DNA from: Leptospiraceae bacterium | Lineage (GTDB): Bacteria; Spirochaetota; Leptospiria; Leptospirales; Leptospiraceae | NCBI GenBank assembly: GCA_016708435.1 | Contig: JADJFV010000033.1 | Span: 186,001 to 250,000, forward strand | Length of the DNA: 64,000 bases | Direction: 5' to 3' | Shown: positions 1 through 9,052 of the stretch, piece by piece | How the letters are laid out: each line of letters starts with the position of its first letter | Position numbering within the stretch: position 1 is the first letter of the stretch | Notes under the pieces: generated by a model | Told to the model about the DNA's origin: nothing | Databases searched by the model: none | What the model saw: the letters and a program-made list of their open reading frames with translations, nothing else | Program-made: the position numbers and the translations under genes

Positions 1-139
1 TTAATTGCGCACCGTTCTTTATCTCATTTCCCTGACGCTCGAATCTATGAACAAGCCCGGAAAGACTATCATCCGTATATTCTATGACATCAATAAACTC
101 GCCTTTAGCTTTATCTATTATTTTATCAAAAATACCCAT
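1..139 (-). CDS. SPFH-domain protein (YdjI/virion-core-like), 5' fragment
   Basis: Reading from the ATG at 139 toward the window edge gives 46 residues beginning MGIFDKIIDKAKGEFIDVIE and running into RFERQGNEIKNGAQL. This is the characteristic N-terminus of the SPFH/band-7 family called YdjI or virion core protein, whose members start MGxFDK...GEFIDIIEW and are thought to scaffold membrane or stress complexes. A GGAG Shine-Dalgarno lies 7 bases before the ATG. The frame is still open at base 1, so the gene continues outside the window. The family call rests only on this short N-terminus. Confidence 0.7.
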   Translation of the reverse strand, partial: MGIFDKIIDKAKGEFIDVIEYTDDSLSGLVHRFERQGNEIKNGAQL

Positions 140-326
140 CTTCTATCTCCTTAGATCAAAATGAATCCAATTAGAGTATAGTTACTTAAGAACAAAATTA
201 ATCAATAAAAAAATGAAAAGTTTATGATACAAAGGGCGCAACATCGTAAGGAATCGAAAGAGGTATAACACCTCAAGATGACGATATTCGAGGTTGTTAA
301 AATGCTTTAGGGAAAAAGGATAGTTC

Positions 327-1559
327 TCATTTTTTAGAAAATATAGTAAGCAGTAACTCCGAATTGTCCAGACATTGATATACTGGTTTTGTATTTGATA
401 ATTTCAAACTTTCGTTGAAAATAATCGGAACTCCTTCTCCTCTTTTTTCCATGTAATGCTTTCTTGAAATCGAATTATCTTCTTTCACTGGACAATCAGA
501 AAGTAAATTGCTAATCAATTCATTTCGAGTCGATTGTCTCATTTCAATTGTGTCTAACGTCAATGTGTTTGGTAAATCACCAGGAGAATAAATTTCAACT
601 CTATCTTCAAACATAAAAAAGCGAATCTTAGAACCATGAATGGAATAATCTCTATGAGCCACAGCATTTACAATCGCTTCAAAAATTGCTCTTTCGCTAA
701 ACGAAACAATCTCTTGTCTATCTGGATTCTTTCTCGCAGAAACCAATCTATTCTTTCTAAAGAAATGCATTGCATCTTCTATCTGTGTATCTAATGAGCC
801 TGTTATTTTTCTTGCATCAATTTGATAGTTAGAATCCAAACTAAATCCTGCATACGAAACAGCTTCAATAAATGAACCAGCCAAATATTTTTCTGGATGA
901 TTCGAACACATAAGTAGACCAGCTACACTACAGCGCACAGAATGATTTTCATCCTGAGTAAGCAAGCCTCTCTTCAGTAGCCATGTCGCATAATCCTCCT
1001 TAACCTCTGGAATAAATCTTTTCCAAAGACGTTCTTCTAAGTCTTCAATAGCAGTTTGTGGAACTGCTTGTTCTTCGAAACGAATTAGTCTTGCTTGACT
1101 TCTTTGTTGAAAAAGTCTTGCTAAGTATTCTGGTGGCATTTCTCTTTTTGAGCTTCCTACTCTGTAAAAATAACCACTTGCAGATCTATGAACAAAAAGA
1201 CTTTTAGCAATATCAATTTTAATTACAATTTTTTTATTTCCGGATAAGTCTTGTAATTCTCTCTTTTCAATAAGTGGATTCATCGGAGGTTTAATAATAT
1301 CATAACAAATTTCTCTCACAAAACTTTCTACTAAATCAATATATTCCAACGAAATCCCAACTATATCTTTTGTCTTATCATCAACGCCTAACAGTATTAC
1401 TCCTCCATTCGTATTTCCAAATGCACCGATTTCATCTGATAAATCTTTTCTGTCAGGTCCTGTTATCTTTTTTCCTGAAATATAAACTGCTTTTAATTCT
1501 AGAAATGAATCTTCTCCAAGTCGAATTTTATCAATAAGTTCTTCTGTTGTGTTAAACAT
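327..1559 (-). CDS. AlbA_2/Schlafen-type ATP-binding protein (putative regulator)
   Basis: 410 residues. The N-terminal half (about 10-150) looks like an AlbA_2 (divergent AAA-4, Schlafen-like) nucleic-acid-binding domain: ELKAVY near 21, NGGVILLGVDD at 51-61, and FYRVGSSKREMPP near 131. The C-terminal part (about 288-380) is a GHKL-type ATPase fold with FEAIVNAVAHRDY at 293-305, SPGDLP at 325-330 and RGEGVP at 373-378. Proteins of this build are usually annotated as transcriptional regulators or ATP-dependent helicase-like, and often sit in restriction and defence islands. It lies 121 bases downstream of res on the same strand, so it may be part of the restriction operon. AAAGGA lies 9 bases before the ATG. 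The biochemical role is unknown. Confidence 0.75.
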   Translation of the reverse strand: MFNTTEELIDKIRLGEDSFLELKAVYISGKKITGPDRKDLSDEIGAFGNTNGGVILLGVDDKTKDIVGISLEYIDLVESFVREICYDIIKPPMNPLIEKRELQDLSGNKKIVIKIDIAKSLFVHRSASGYFYRVGSSKREMPPEYLARLFQQRSQARLIRFEEQAVPQTAIEDLEERLWKRFIPEVKEDYATWLLKRGLLTQDENHSVRCSVAGLLMCSNHPEKYLAGSFIEAVSYAGFSLDSNYQIDARKITGSLDTQIEDAMHFFRKNRLVSARKNPDRQEIVSFSERAIFEAIVNAVAHRDYSIHGSKIRFFMFEDRVEIYSPGDLPNTLTLDTIEMRQSTRNELISNLLSDCPVKEDNSISRKHYMEKRGEGVPIIFNESLKLSNTKPVYQCLDNSELLLTIFSKK

Positions 1560-1680
1560 ACTGCTCTATCCTTTTAAAATGGAACAAATTTCTTTTGTAA
1601 TTTTTATATCTTGAAGACAACCCTTATTTTCCATGTATAATTGTCTAATCCCTATTCATCTTTATGTTAACGAGTAAGAT

Positions 1681-4600
1681 TCATAATCGTTTATCTATTT
1701 CAGTATTAATACTTCCGATGTCTTTTACTAAGCAATAATCCCACTTTCCTTTCGAGCCTTCTTGGTTAACAGCCTTTACCCACCGAAGCGCCGCAGCTTT
1801 TTTTAGTTCTACATCTTGGTTGAAATCATAACCCTTGGTTTCTAAGATTAAGTTTAAAATTGAGCCATCGGTCTTTTGAATCTTCACAATAAAATCAGGT
1901 TCATATTCATGTTGCTCTTCATTTTTCTGATATAAAATCCCAAAACCAAGACCAGTATTTTTAATGAAGCTAATAACGTTTTTATTTCCATCTAAAACAT
2001 AAGCAGCAGATTGTTCAAATCTCTCGGTGTCTGCAATCATCGCATTTGCATGACTTTTATTTACAGGGTAAATATTTTTCTTAGTCACTTTATCTAAGAA
2101 TCGAGTCGAGCCATCGGGTCTATGTTTTTCATACATAGGCAGTTCCATTTCTTCTTCATTAGCAGATTCTAAGAATTGAAAGATTGCATCTTCCATCATT
2201 CCATAATACGGCTGAAGAAAAACATCCTTCTGATCATTTGGTTCAACAGCTTTTACTTTCTTCGTAATGTATTCAGCGATGATTGAAAATAACTGAGGGA
2301 AAATTTTATGAGAAACAAGGTCTTTATTTTCTTGAATCAATCGAATAGTAAAGTTAGACGCCATAGCCCATGACAATTGTTGCACGCTTACTCTTTCTCG
2401 AAAATGAGCAAGCCCAATTCTTTGTGAAGTTCCGGGACCGTGAAAAGAAGACTTTCCATTGGTATCAACGGATAATCCTTTTAACTCTACTTCGGCAGGA
2501 ATTCTTGTTGGGTCTAAAGTGATACTTGGAACACTGTCCCAATTTACTCTTACAATGGTTTTAATTTTAGTGAGATATTTTTCTACGCGGGGATAAGTGA
2601 TTTCATATTGAGATTTATCGGGAACAGCAAACACTCGGTTCTTAGTTGTAGGCTTAACAGTTGTTCCACCTCCACCTCGAACAGGGATTACTTCAAAAGG
2701 CACGCCAAGTATCTGTGAATTTTCTTCATCAAAAAGACCGTTGTCGTTTAATTCATAGTATGCGCGCCTAAGACCTCTTCCCACAACTTGTTCGCAGAGT
2801 AGTTGAGACTGAAAAGGTCGGAGCCCTACAATCTGAGTAACGGTATTACAATCCCAGCCTTCTGTTAGCATAGACACACTCACAATGCACCTTACATCTC
2901 GTCCCGGTGGATGTTTAGGCTTACCTAACTTATCCGCAACTTCTTCAAATCCTTCTGGATAGATAATTCTACCTTGTAAATCTTTAGGCCAGTCGGTTTT
3001 TCCTACTGTCTGTAAAGTGTATCGCATCCATAAATTTTCAGAATTTTTATTTCCTGAATCGGAATCCTTATTTACATCCGAATATACTCGAATTGTATTT
3101 TCTTGATCGCTAGTGTTTTTCAAAGATTGAATTGCATGAGGAGGAATGCTGTTAGGTGAAATTCCTTTTCCAATCCAATCATACAAAATATCTGCTATTT
3201 TTTTAGTTTTGCAAATGATAATTAATACAGGTGGTCTATTATCGGTTATTCTTTTTAACCATTCCAATCTAGTATTTTCATATTCACCCATAATCATGGC
3301 GAGTGCATTATGCGCATACTTCAACACAGCCTCTGGTTTAGGATTTGCTTTTTTCCCACCGCGCTCAATTGGAGTCATTTGGCTTAACACATGATCCCAA
3401 AGTCTAAAATAAGCTGGTTGATCTTTTCCTGTAGAATCTCTTAAAGCAAGTTGTGGAATTTTTACAAGCCCTGATTCAATAGCATCCTGTAAAGGAAAGT
3501 CACTTACAGTCCAAGGAAATGGTTTACCTGTATCCTTTCCGGCGCGACCAATGAAATAAGGTGTAGCAGACAAATCCACACAGAATTGTATTTTTCTGAT
3601 TTTGTGAATTCGATCTAGTCCTTCGATCCATACAGTAGATTCTCTTTCATCTACCAGAATATCGTCATCATTCTCTTCTTCAAAATCAAGTTCCTCTTCC
3701 TCATCTATTTCTTCTTTTTGGATACGATAGGCGTGATGGGCTTCGTCATTGAGAACAAGAACCGGACTTCTAGAACTAGACTCTCTACCTAGAATTCGTT
3801 TTACAACAGCAAGATCTGATTCCGTATACTCGTTGTAAACCACTTCAACCCATTCTAAGGTTCCATCTTTTCTAAGTTTTTTATTTCCAGTGGGTTGAAT
3901 TGTGCCAGTAGAAATCTGGGTTTCCAAAGTAGAGAGGCTAAGAGTTCTTACCCCTCTAGTTAATTTATCTTCTGTTCCAATTTTAATTTTTTGGTAGGAT
4001 TTTCTTGTAACACCTGCTTTGATTACCCGCGCACCGTCAGTCTGAATATTCTGCGGCTCGAATACATGCCAGTTTACGATGACTACTTTTCCTTGGTTTA
4101 ACAAAGGAAATAAATCAGGAGGAACTAAATCCCTAGATCGATACAGACTTGCCTCTCCCGATTCAGGCTTTAATTCATTTAGTCTTTCTCGAATCGTTAC
4201 GTTAGGCACTACGATTAGAACAGTGTCCGTATAATTGGGATTCTTTTTATCAACAGCTCGATTGAGTAAATTCCAAGCAATGAGCATTCCCATAACAGTA
4301 GATTTTCCAGTTCCTGTTGCCATTTTTGATGCATACCGTAAAAAGGCTTGCGGAGTATACTCTTGGTTATTCGTATCTTTAGGAGGAGTGAAATCTTTTG
4401 GAATTGAAATTCCAGCTAAAAAATCTTTTCTTGCTTCTCTTAGAAAAATAATCGTTTCAACAGCTTCTACTTGCGCATAAAATAATTTTTTACTTCTTTC
4501 AGCGTGAGTCCAGTGTTGTAATAACTGACGAGTAATATTCGTTGCCCCTTCGTAATTACTTTCTCTCCACTTTTGGATTTCAGTTCTAATTTTTTGGACT

Positions 4601-4815
4601 AGACTAAGGCTATACGCTCTGGGATATACATTAGATATTTCTAATATTCCGGGGACAGGCTCCCAAACCATAGACCCATCTCTTTCCGGTGGAAAAATAA
4701 TTGATTCTCGCCTGCCTTCTTTTTTTTCGGGTGGTTTACTTGGATCAATATACCAATGGAGTTTGGGCTCTTCAAAAGGAGAATTTAGAATTGGCTCTGA
4801 TACTATATTTGACAT
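1681..4815 (-). CDS. res: Type III-like restriction enzyme Res subunit (DEAD/DEAH helicase-nuclease)
   Basis: 1044 residues. This is a superfamily-2 translocase: Walker A ATGTGKST at 166-173, DEAH at 357-360, and a motif-VI-like QVVGRGLRR about two thirds along. The C-terminus carries a PD-(D/E)XK nuclease signature, PD at 973-974 followed by ETK at 992-994, as in Res subunits of Type III enzymes. In that family Res translocates or switches on ATP and cuts DNA only in complex with Mod. All key motifs look intact, so the enzyme should be active. It follows the RhuM gene by 5 bases and belongs to one operon with mod at 5822-8356. An unrelated helicase role is unlikely given the Mod neighbour. 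Confidence 0.88.
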   Translation of the reverse strand: MSNIVSEPILNSPFEEPKLHWYIDPSKPPEKKEGRRESIIFPPERDGSMVWEPVPGILEISNVYPRAYSLSLVQKIRTEIQKWRESNYEGATNITRQLLQHWTHAERSKKLFYAQVEAVETIIFLREARKDFLAGISIPKDFTPPKDTNNQEYTPQAFLRYASKMATGTGKSTVMGMLIAWNLLNRAVDKKNPNYTDTVLIVVPNVTIRERLNELKPESGEASLYRSRDLVPPDLFPLLNQGKVVIVNWHVFEPQNIQTDGARVIKAGVTRKSYQKIKIGTEDKLTRGVRTLSLSTLETQISTGTIQPTGNKKLRKDGTLEWVEVVYNEYTESDLAVVKRILGRESSSRSPVLVLNDEAHHAYRIQKEEIDEEEELDFEEENDDDILVDERESTVWIEGLDRIHKIRKIQFCVDLSATPYFIGRAGKDTGKPFPWTVSDFPLQDAIESGLVKIPQLALRDSTGKDQPAYFRLWDHVLSQMTPIERGGKKANPKPEAVLKYAHNALAMIMGEYENTRLEWLKRITDNRPPVLIIICKTKKIADILYDWIGKGISPNSIPPHAIQSLKNTSDQENTIRVYSDVNKDSDSGNKNSENLWMRYTLQTVGKTDWPKDLQGRIIYPEGFEEVADKLGKPKHPPGRDVRCIVSVSMLTEGWDCNTVTQIVGLRPFQSQLLCEQVVGRGLRRAYYELNDNGLFDEENSQILGVPFEVIPVRGGGGTTVKPTTKNRVFAVPDKSQYEITYPRVEKYLTKIKTIVRVNWDSVPSITLDPTRIPAEVELKGLSVDTNGKSSFHGPGTSQRIGLAHFRERVSVQQLSWAMASNFTIRLIQENKDLVSHKIFPQLFSIIAEYITKKVKAVEPNDQKDVFLQPYYGMMEDAIFQFLESANEEEMELPMYEKHRPDGSTRFLDKVTKKNIYPVNKSHANAMIADTERFEQSAAYVLDGNKNVISFIKNTGLGFGILYQKNEEQHEYEPDFIVKIQKTDGSILNLILETKGYDFNQDVELKKAAALRWVKAVNQEGSKGKWDYCLVKDIGSINTEIDKRL

Positions 4816-4820
4816 AGAGA

Positions 4821-5825
4821 TTATTTACCTTTCTTTTTTGTAGGAATATTTTGAATTGCTTTATCAAAATCAGATTCCTTCTTATTACTTTCCTGCATTC
4901 TTTTTTGATGAAACAAGTTGTATTCTTTTTCTGAATGCTCGACCGCAAGTTCATGAGAAATTTTTCCAGCATGATCTAAAATTTCTCGATCATTAAGAGA
5001 AAGAAATCCATTGAGTTTAGTAATCCAGTCTTGCATATACATGGGAATTCTTCTCATCGCCTGACCTTCGGCAAATACCAAATACTGTTCCACTAAATTA
5101 TTAAGCGCAAGAAGTTCATTTTCGTTCAAATAATTTTTAGCAATACCAACATCTTGCTTTCTGACTTTTTCGCCTCGCCAATTGGTGAGACCCATATTCG
5201 GTTGTGAGCTATCTGCCCTTTCGTGAATAATTTCGGCTGCTGTTTTTCCTGTGATTGCCCAATGCATTTTGTTTTGAACAGTTTTGAAAAATAGAATACT
5301 CATTTCTTGCGTTGGATCATAATCCACACTGGTTGCATAAATATCTGTAATTTTTTGGTAGAAACGTTTTTCAGATGTTCGAATATCCTGAATTCTTCGA
5401 ATCAGTTCTTCGAAATAATCAAAAGGTTGATCTGGATTTTTTAGTCTTTCATCATCTAAGACAAATCCTTTAATGATGTATTCTTTTAATTTCTCGGTTG
5501 CCCATTGCCTGAACCGAGTGGCTATTTTCGATTTGATTCGATAGCCAACGGAAAGGATCATATCTAAATTATAAAATGCGACATCTCTTTCTACCTGCCT
5601 TTTTCCTTCTTGTTGAACTATCCGGAAATTCCGGATAGTTCGTTCTACACTCAATTCTTCTTCCTCTAAGATATTCTGTATATGTTCATTTACTGTTCTA
5701 ACATCTTTTTGATACAACTCCGCCATCATCTTTTGAGAAAGCCAGACTGTATCGTCTTCTAATCGAACATCAATTTTGGTAAGTCCTGATTCCGAAATAT
5801 AAATCAGAAATTGAGATTGATTCAA
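4821..5825 (-). CDS. RhuM-family protein inside the restriction operon
   Basis: 334 residues that match the RhuM family along the whole length: DDTVWLSQKMMAELYQ near 24-39, DVRTVNEHIQNI, the hallmark FYNLDMILSVGYRIKS and ATRFRQWATEKLKEYI, then a C-terminal helical part. RhuM was named in a Salmonella pathogenicity island; its molecular role is not established, but homologues recur inside restriction-modification operons. The start is TTG at 5825, which overlaps the mod TGA stop as TTGA. A strong AAGGAG lies 8 bases upstream, inside mod, so translation is probably coupled to mod. The N-terminal part resembles DNA-binding BRO/KilA-like domains, so a regulatory or accessory role is plausible (inference). 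Confidence 0.85.
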   Translation of the reverse strand: MNQSQFLIYISESGLTKIDVRLEDDTVWLSQKMMAELYQKDVRTVNEHIQNILEEEELSVERTIRNFRIVQQEGKRQVERDVAFYNLDMILSVGYRIKSKIATRFRQWATEKLKEYIIKGFVLDDERLKNPDQPFDYFEELIRRIQDIRTSEKRFYQKITDIYATSVDYDPTQEMSILFFKTVQNKMHWAITGKTAAEIIHERADSSQPNMGLTNWRGEKVRKQDVGIAKNYLNENELLALNNLVEQYLVFAEGQAMRRIPMYMQDWITKLNGFLSLNDREILDHAGKISHELAVEHSEKEYNLFHQKRMQESNKKESDFDKAIQNIPTKKKGK

Positions 5826-8356
5826 AGGTCAATCTCCTTCTCAATCATAAGCTCATTGCCGCGCTCGTCAATCACTTTGACGGCAATTCTTTTCTTTTCA
5901 CCAGCTTCAAAAGGAGCAGAAACATTTCCTGCTAAGTGTTCCCAAACCGATTCGTCATACTCAGTCTTTAGTGCTTTGGCAATTTTTCCCCAGGCTGATG
6001 TTCTTGGGAAAAATGCTTGGTTCACATGAAAGACTGAACCGTTATAATCCTGATCTAAAAACCAAGCAGGAACATCTCTTCCGTCCCAGTGTTCGGATAA
6101 CATAGTAGTAGGATCAAAGGTGTCGAGACCAACAAGCGTTACCTGCCACTTTCCATCTTTTAATTTCTTCGTTGTAACTTCGGGAAGACCACAAATACTA
6201 AATACCTGTGAACTTCTCATATTCTTCAAAAGATCGGACATGAGAAAATCAGGAGTAGCCTGCACATAATAAGCGGGAAGAGTCATTTCCTTAGCTTGTT
6301 CTATGAGCATACGCGCGTTAGGCTGAACAGCAAAACCGATGAAAACAATCTCAGAATAGTTTTTGAGATTTGCTTCTTTGATAGCATCTTGCACCATACG
6401 CTCGGAGATGGCTCCATTTTCGGGACCGATATGAAAGGCGAGAAGTCTACCTTCTGATTCTCCTTCTGCGTGAATGCTTTTAGCACGAGCGGGTTTTTGC
6501 ATTTTGGAAAGGGAAATTTTTCTTCCACCGGTTAATTGTAAGTTGGCGGTCTTCTGTAATACATTTACCATTCGGTCAATATGATTCGAGAAATTTTCTA
6601 CATAATCCGCAGGTGCTTCATCTTCTCCAAGCCCTGAGGGAGGAATGGTAGCTTCGACCACAAAAGGACCAGAGACGCGGGTAATGCGAGTATTCTCCTC
6701 TGGGCGATCGACTAGAATTTCCATCTCAGGCTCTATGTCGTTTGCGATACTTTTCAAAGTGATATGAGGAACAAGCCCTCCCACTTCTTCGCCTTTTTTA
6801 TTCTGCTTACGTTTGTAGATATATCCACCGGAAGGTCCCATATTCGGGTCTTTCAAATCATACCAAGGAAAAGTTGCAGTGAGAATTCTCTGTCTAGCCA
6901 ATGCCAATGGAACGCGGCTAACGTCACAGGTAATCCAACGTCTACCCCATTGCTCAGCGACATACGCCGTTGTGCCGCTACCACAAGTTGGATCAAAGAC
7001 CAAATCGCCAGGGTCAGTGGTCATTAAGATACAGCGTTGGATAGGCAACATATTTGTTTGCACAACATATTGCTTTTCTTCAAAGCTATTCATAGTATCA
7101 TACCACAACCCTCTAAGCTCGGTGAATGGAAAATCAGAAAAAAATCTTTTGTACAATATTTTATTTCCAAAGACTCCTAACCGATTTTGACTTTTTAATT
7201 TTTCTATACCACCCTCTGAGGTTCTCCAGCCTCTTGCACCATTAGGAATATTTTTTACACCCAGATATTCAATTTCAAATCTAGTACTATTACTACCAGT
7301 TTGAGAATCTAAACCATCTGCAGCAAATATCTTACCTTTCTTTATTTCTTCTTCTGTTGCTTTATTAAATGGTATGTTTTTATCATTATACTCAATCCAC
7401 TTAAATTTAGAACTTGATTCGTCATCAAGATACCTTTCCATATACAATGGGTTATACTTTAGCTTTCCTTTTTCTTTTCCATACCATAAAATGTAATCAT
7501 TAATACAAGGTAGGAAAGAACTTGTTTGCGAGACTGTTTTCCTAAATATTATTTCACTCACAAAATTCTCCGCACCAAACACCTCATCCAAAATCTCTCT
7601 CACATGGTGTACGTTCTCGTCGGAGATTTGGATGAAGATACTACCACTTTCGGTGAGAAGATCGCGGGCGATTTTGAAACGGTCACGCAAGTAGGTGAGG
7701 TAACTATGAATACCCAGTTCCCAAGTATCACGGTAGGCTTGCACCATTTCGGGTTCGCGGGAGAAGGAGTCGTCGTCTCCGTGGCTAACATCCTTTTTGC
7801 GCACGAAGGGTTGGAAATTGGAATTGTATTTCACACCATAGGGAGGATCCATAAAGATCGTCTGCACTTTCCCAGCCATGCCTTCGTATTCGATGAGAGA
7901 GTTCATCACCACGAGCGAATCACCGAGGATCATTCTGTTAGCCCACTTGTCGTTGTGCTCGTAGCTTTTTAGTTGCTCTGCAAAATTGCGAGTCGGGTCT
8001 GCAAATAGACTTCCCATTTCTCCGACTCCACTCTTTCTATGCCCCGTGAGTGTATTGATAATCGCCTCCGTAGAAAGTCTTTCATGCACAAAGAGAGGAA
8101 GAGTTGGAACTTCAAAACTGAGATGCTCTGCCTTCCCCGCCCAATCAAGGTTAGGCGATAGAGATGGATCATAGCTATACTTCTTGGGCTTTTTCTTGTT
8201 TTGAAATTGTGCCTGTGCTCCCACTTCGGGTCGGGAAATCATTTCGATTATCCGGTGCTCGTAGGAATCGACTAGAGTCTCCGTGTCTTCGGGAAAATTC
8301 ATTGCATAAGATGGCTTTTTTGTAGGTTTAGTAGACGGTTTCTTTTTAGCAGACAT
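5822..8356 (-). CDS. mod: Type III-like adenine-specific DNA methyltransferase (Mod subunit)
   Basis: 844 residues. Catalytic motif IV is DPPY at 170-173 and the SAM-binding motif I, FDPTCGSGTT, comes later at 454-463. This order (IV, target recognition, I) is the beta class used by Type III Mod proteins, which methylate N6 of adenine and direct the Res nuclease. The segment between the motifs (about 265-430) is the target recognition domain; its DNA is clearly more AT-rich than the rest, suggesting domain exchange. About 340 residues follow motif I, so the protein is longer than many Mod subunits. The gene is first in the operon with rhuM and res. No clear Shine-Dalgarno is seen before the ATG at 8356. 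The recognition sequence cannot be read from the protein. Confidence 0.9.
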   Translation of the reverse strand: MSAKKKPSTKPTKKPSYAMNFPEDTETLVDSYEHRIIEMISRPEVGAQAQFQNKKKPKKYSYDPSLSPNLDWAGKAEHLSFEVPTLPLFVHERLSTEAIINTLTGHRKSGVGEMGSLFADPTRNFAEQLKSYEHNDKWANRMILGDSLVVMNSLIEYEGMAGKVQTIFMDPPYGVKYNSNFQPFVRKKDVSHGDDDSFSREPEMVQAYRDTWELGIHSYLTYLRDRFKIARDLLTESGSIFIQISDENVHHVREILDEVFGAENFVSEIIFRKTVSQTSSFLPCINDYILWYGKEKGKLKYNPLYMERYLDDESSSKFKWIEYNDKNIPFNKATEEEIKKGKIFAADGLDSQTGSNSTRFEIEYLGVKNIPNGARGWRTSEGGIEKLKSQNRLGVFGNKILYKRFFSDFPFTELRGLWYDTMNSFEEKQYVVQTNMLPIQRCILMTTDPGDLVFDPTCGSGTTAYVAEQWGRRWITCDVSRVPLALARQRILTATFPWYDLKDPNMGPSGGYIYKRKQNKKGEEVGGLVPHITLKSIANDIEPEMEILVDRPEENTRITRVSGPFVVEATIPPSGLGEDEAPADYVENFSNHIDRMVNVLQKTANLQLTGGRKISLSKMQKPARAKSIHAEGESEGRLLAFHIGPENGAISERMVQDAIKEANLKNYSEIVFIGFAVQPNARMLIEQAKEMTLPAYYVQATPDFLMSDLLKNMRSSQVFSICGLPEVTTKKLKDGKWQVTLVGLDTFDPTTMLSEHWDGRDVPAWFLDQDYNGSVFHVNQAFFPRTSAWGKIAKALKTEYDESVWEHLAGNVSAPFEAGEKKRIAVKVIDERGNELMIEKEIDL

Positions 8357-8489
8357 GGAAACACTAATTAGCAGATTTTACTTTTTGGCAACTAGTAAAT
8401 ACTGGTAGAATGATTTATTTTGCTAGAGCGGATACATTTCATTTTTTGATATGTTTCCTACTTACACCATTGGATCAAGATTCATCCAG

Positions 8490-8544
8490 CCTTCGGTCTG
8501 CCTTCGATCAGCGTTCGATTATCATTCGATTATCATTCGATTAG
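8490..8544. repeat. Five 11-bp tandem repeats upstream of mod
   Basis: Imperfect tandem units follow each other without gaps: CCTTCGGTCTG, CCTTCGATCAG, CGTTCGATTAT, CATTCGATTAT, CATTCGATTAG, all sharing TTCG. The array is 134-188 bases before the mod start. The 11-base period is close to one helical turn, so a protein could bind repeats on the same face. An operator for the restriction operon is one possible reading; no function is shown. Confidence 0.7.
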
Positions 8545-8680
8545 GAAATGAATGGAAACGAAGAATACACGATTCCACTCTGAATAAAGAACAAGGCTTT
8601 GTATACTTTACTTTCACCCAATTAGTTTGAATTGTAAATTGATTATCGCTTATATATCTAATTGACATAATCCTAGCTAG

Positions 8681-8824
8681 TTACAATATCAAGTATACGA
8701 AACACTTAAAACAGCGATAGATGGATTTCAGACTGTCACTGATGGATTGGAACCTTATCCGGATAAAAGTATAAAGTCTAAAAATATTTTACAGACAATA
8801 GTATCGTTTTTTAAGAAATCATGA
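8681..8824 (+). pseudogene. Open fragment without start codon (decayed gene)
   Basis: After a stop at 8678 the frame stays open for 47 codons and ends with TGA at 8822-8824, with plausible protein-like content (TLKTAIDGFQTVTDGL, then EPYPDKSIKSKNIL). There is no ATG, GTG or TTG start in it, so it looks like the 3' end of a lost gene. Its stop overlaps the ATG of the next small ORF as ATGA, an arrangement typical of coupled genes, which suggests that this was once an operon. The family is not recognised. Confidence 0.3.
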
Positions 8825-8997
8825 ATCTAACAGAAATAAAAACAAATGGAAAAATGTGCATTTTTTTAAGTAAAGTTCCTTCTCTTACGATAGAGGAATA
8901 TCTTAGTAAAGCTAAGGTTAATTACTATAATGCGATGAACGAAGGGATAAGAAACCCCTTTTTATTTTTTAAAAAGAAAAATGGATTTTTTTTTTGA
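8821..8997 (+). CDS. Small hypothetical ORF, possibly truncated by a homopolymer frameshift
   Basis: 58 codons from ATG, overlapping the previous stop by ATGA. The first part reads as ordinary protein (VPSLTIEEYLSKAKVNYY, NAMNEGIRNPFLFFKKK), but the end runs into a T9 tract followed by A8 and shortly after by another T-rich tract. The homopolymers make a frameshift likely, whether real or from sequencing. It could be the 5' part of a gene continued by the ORF at 9053. The family is not recognised. Confidence 0.3.
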   Translation: MNLTEIKTNGKMCIFLSKVPSLTIEEYLSKAKVNYYNAMNEGIRNPFLFFKKKNGFFF

Positions 8998-9052
8998 AAA
9001 AAAAGGGTATTATTTTTTTTTAAACTAAAATCCTCTCGATTCTTCTACAATA

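Noticed and set aside
7526..7972. 148-residue plus-strand ORF inside mod
   Set aside because: Antisense to the N-terminal catalytic half of mod, which has intact motifs in its own frame.
8490..8544. Short CRISPR-like array
   Set aside because: The units are 11 bp with no spacers, and no cas genes are present.
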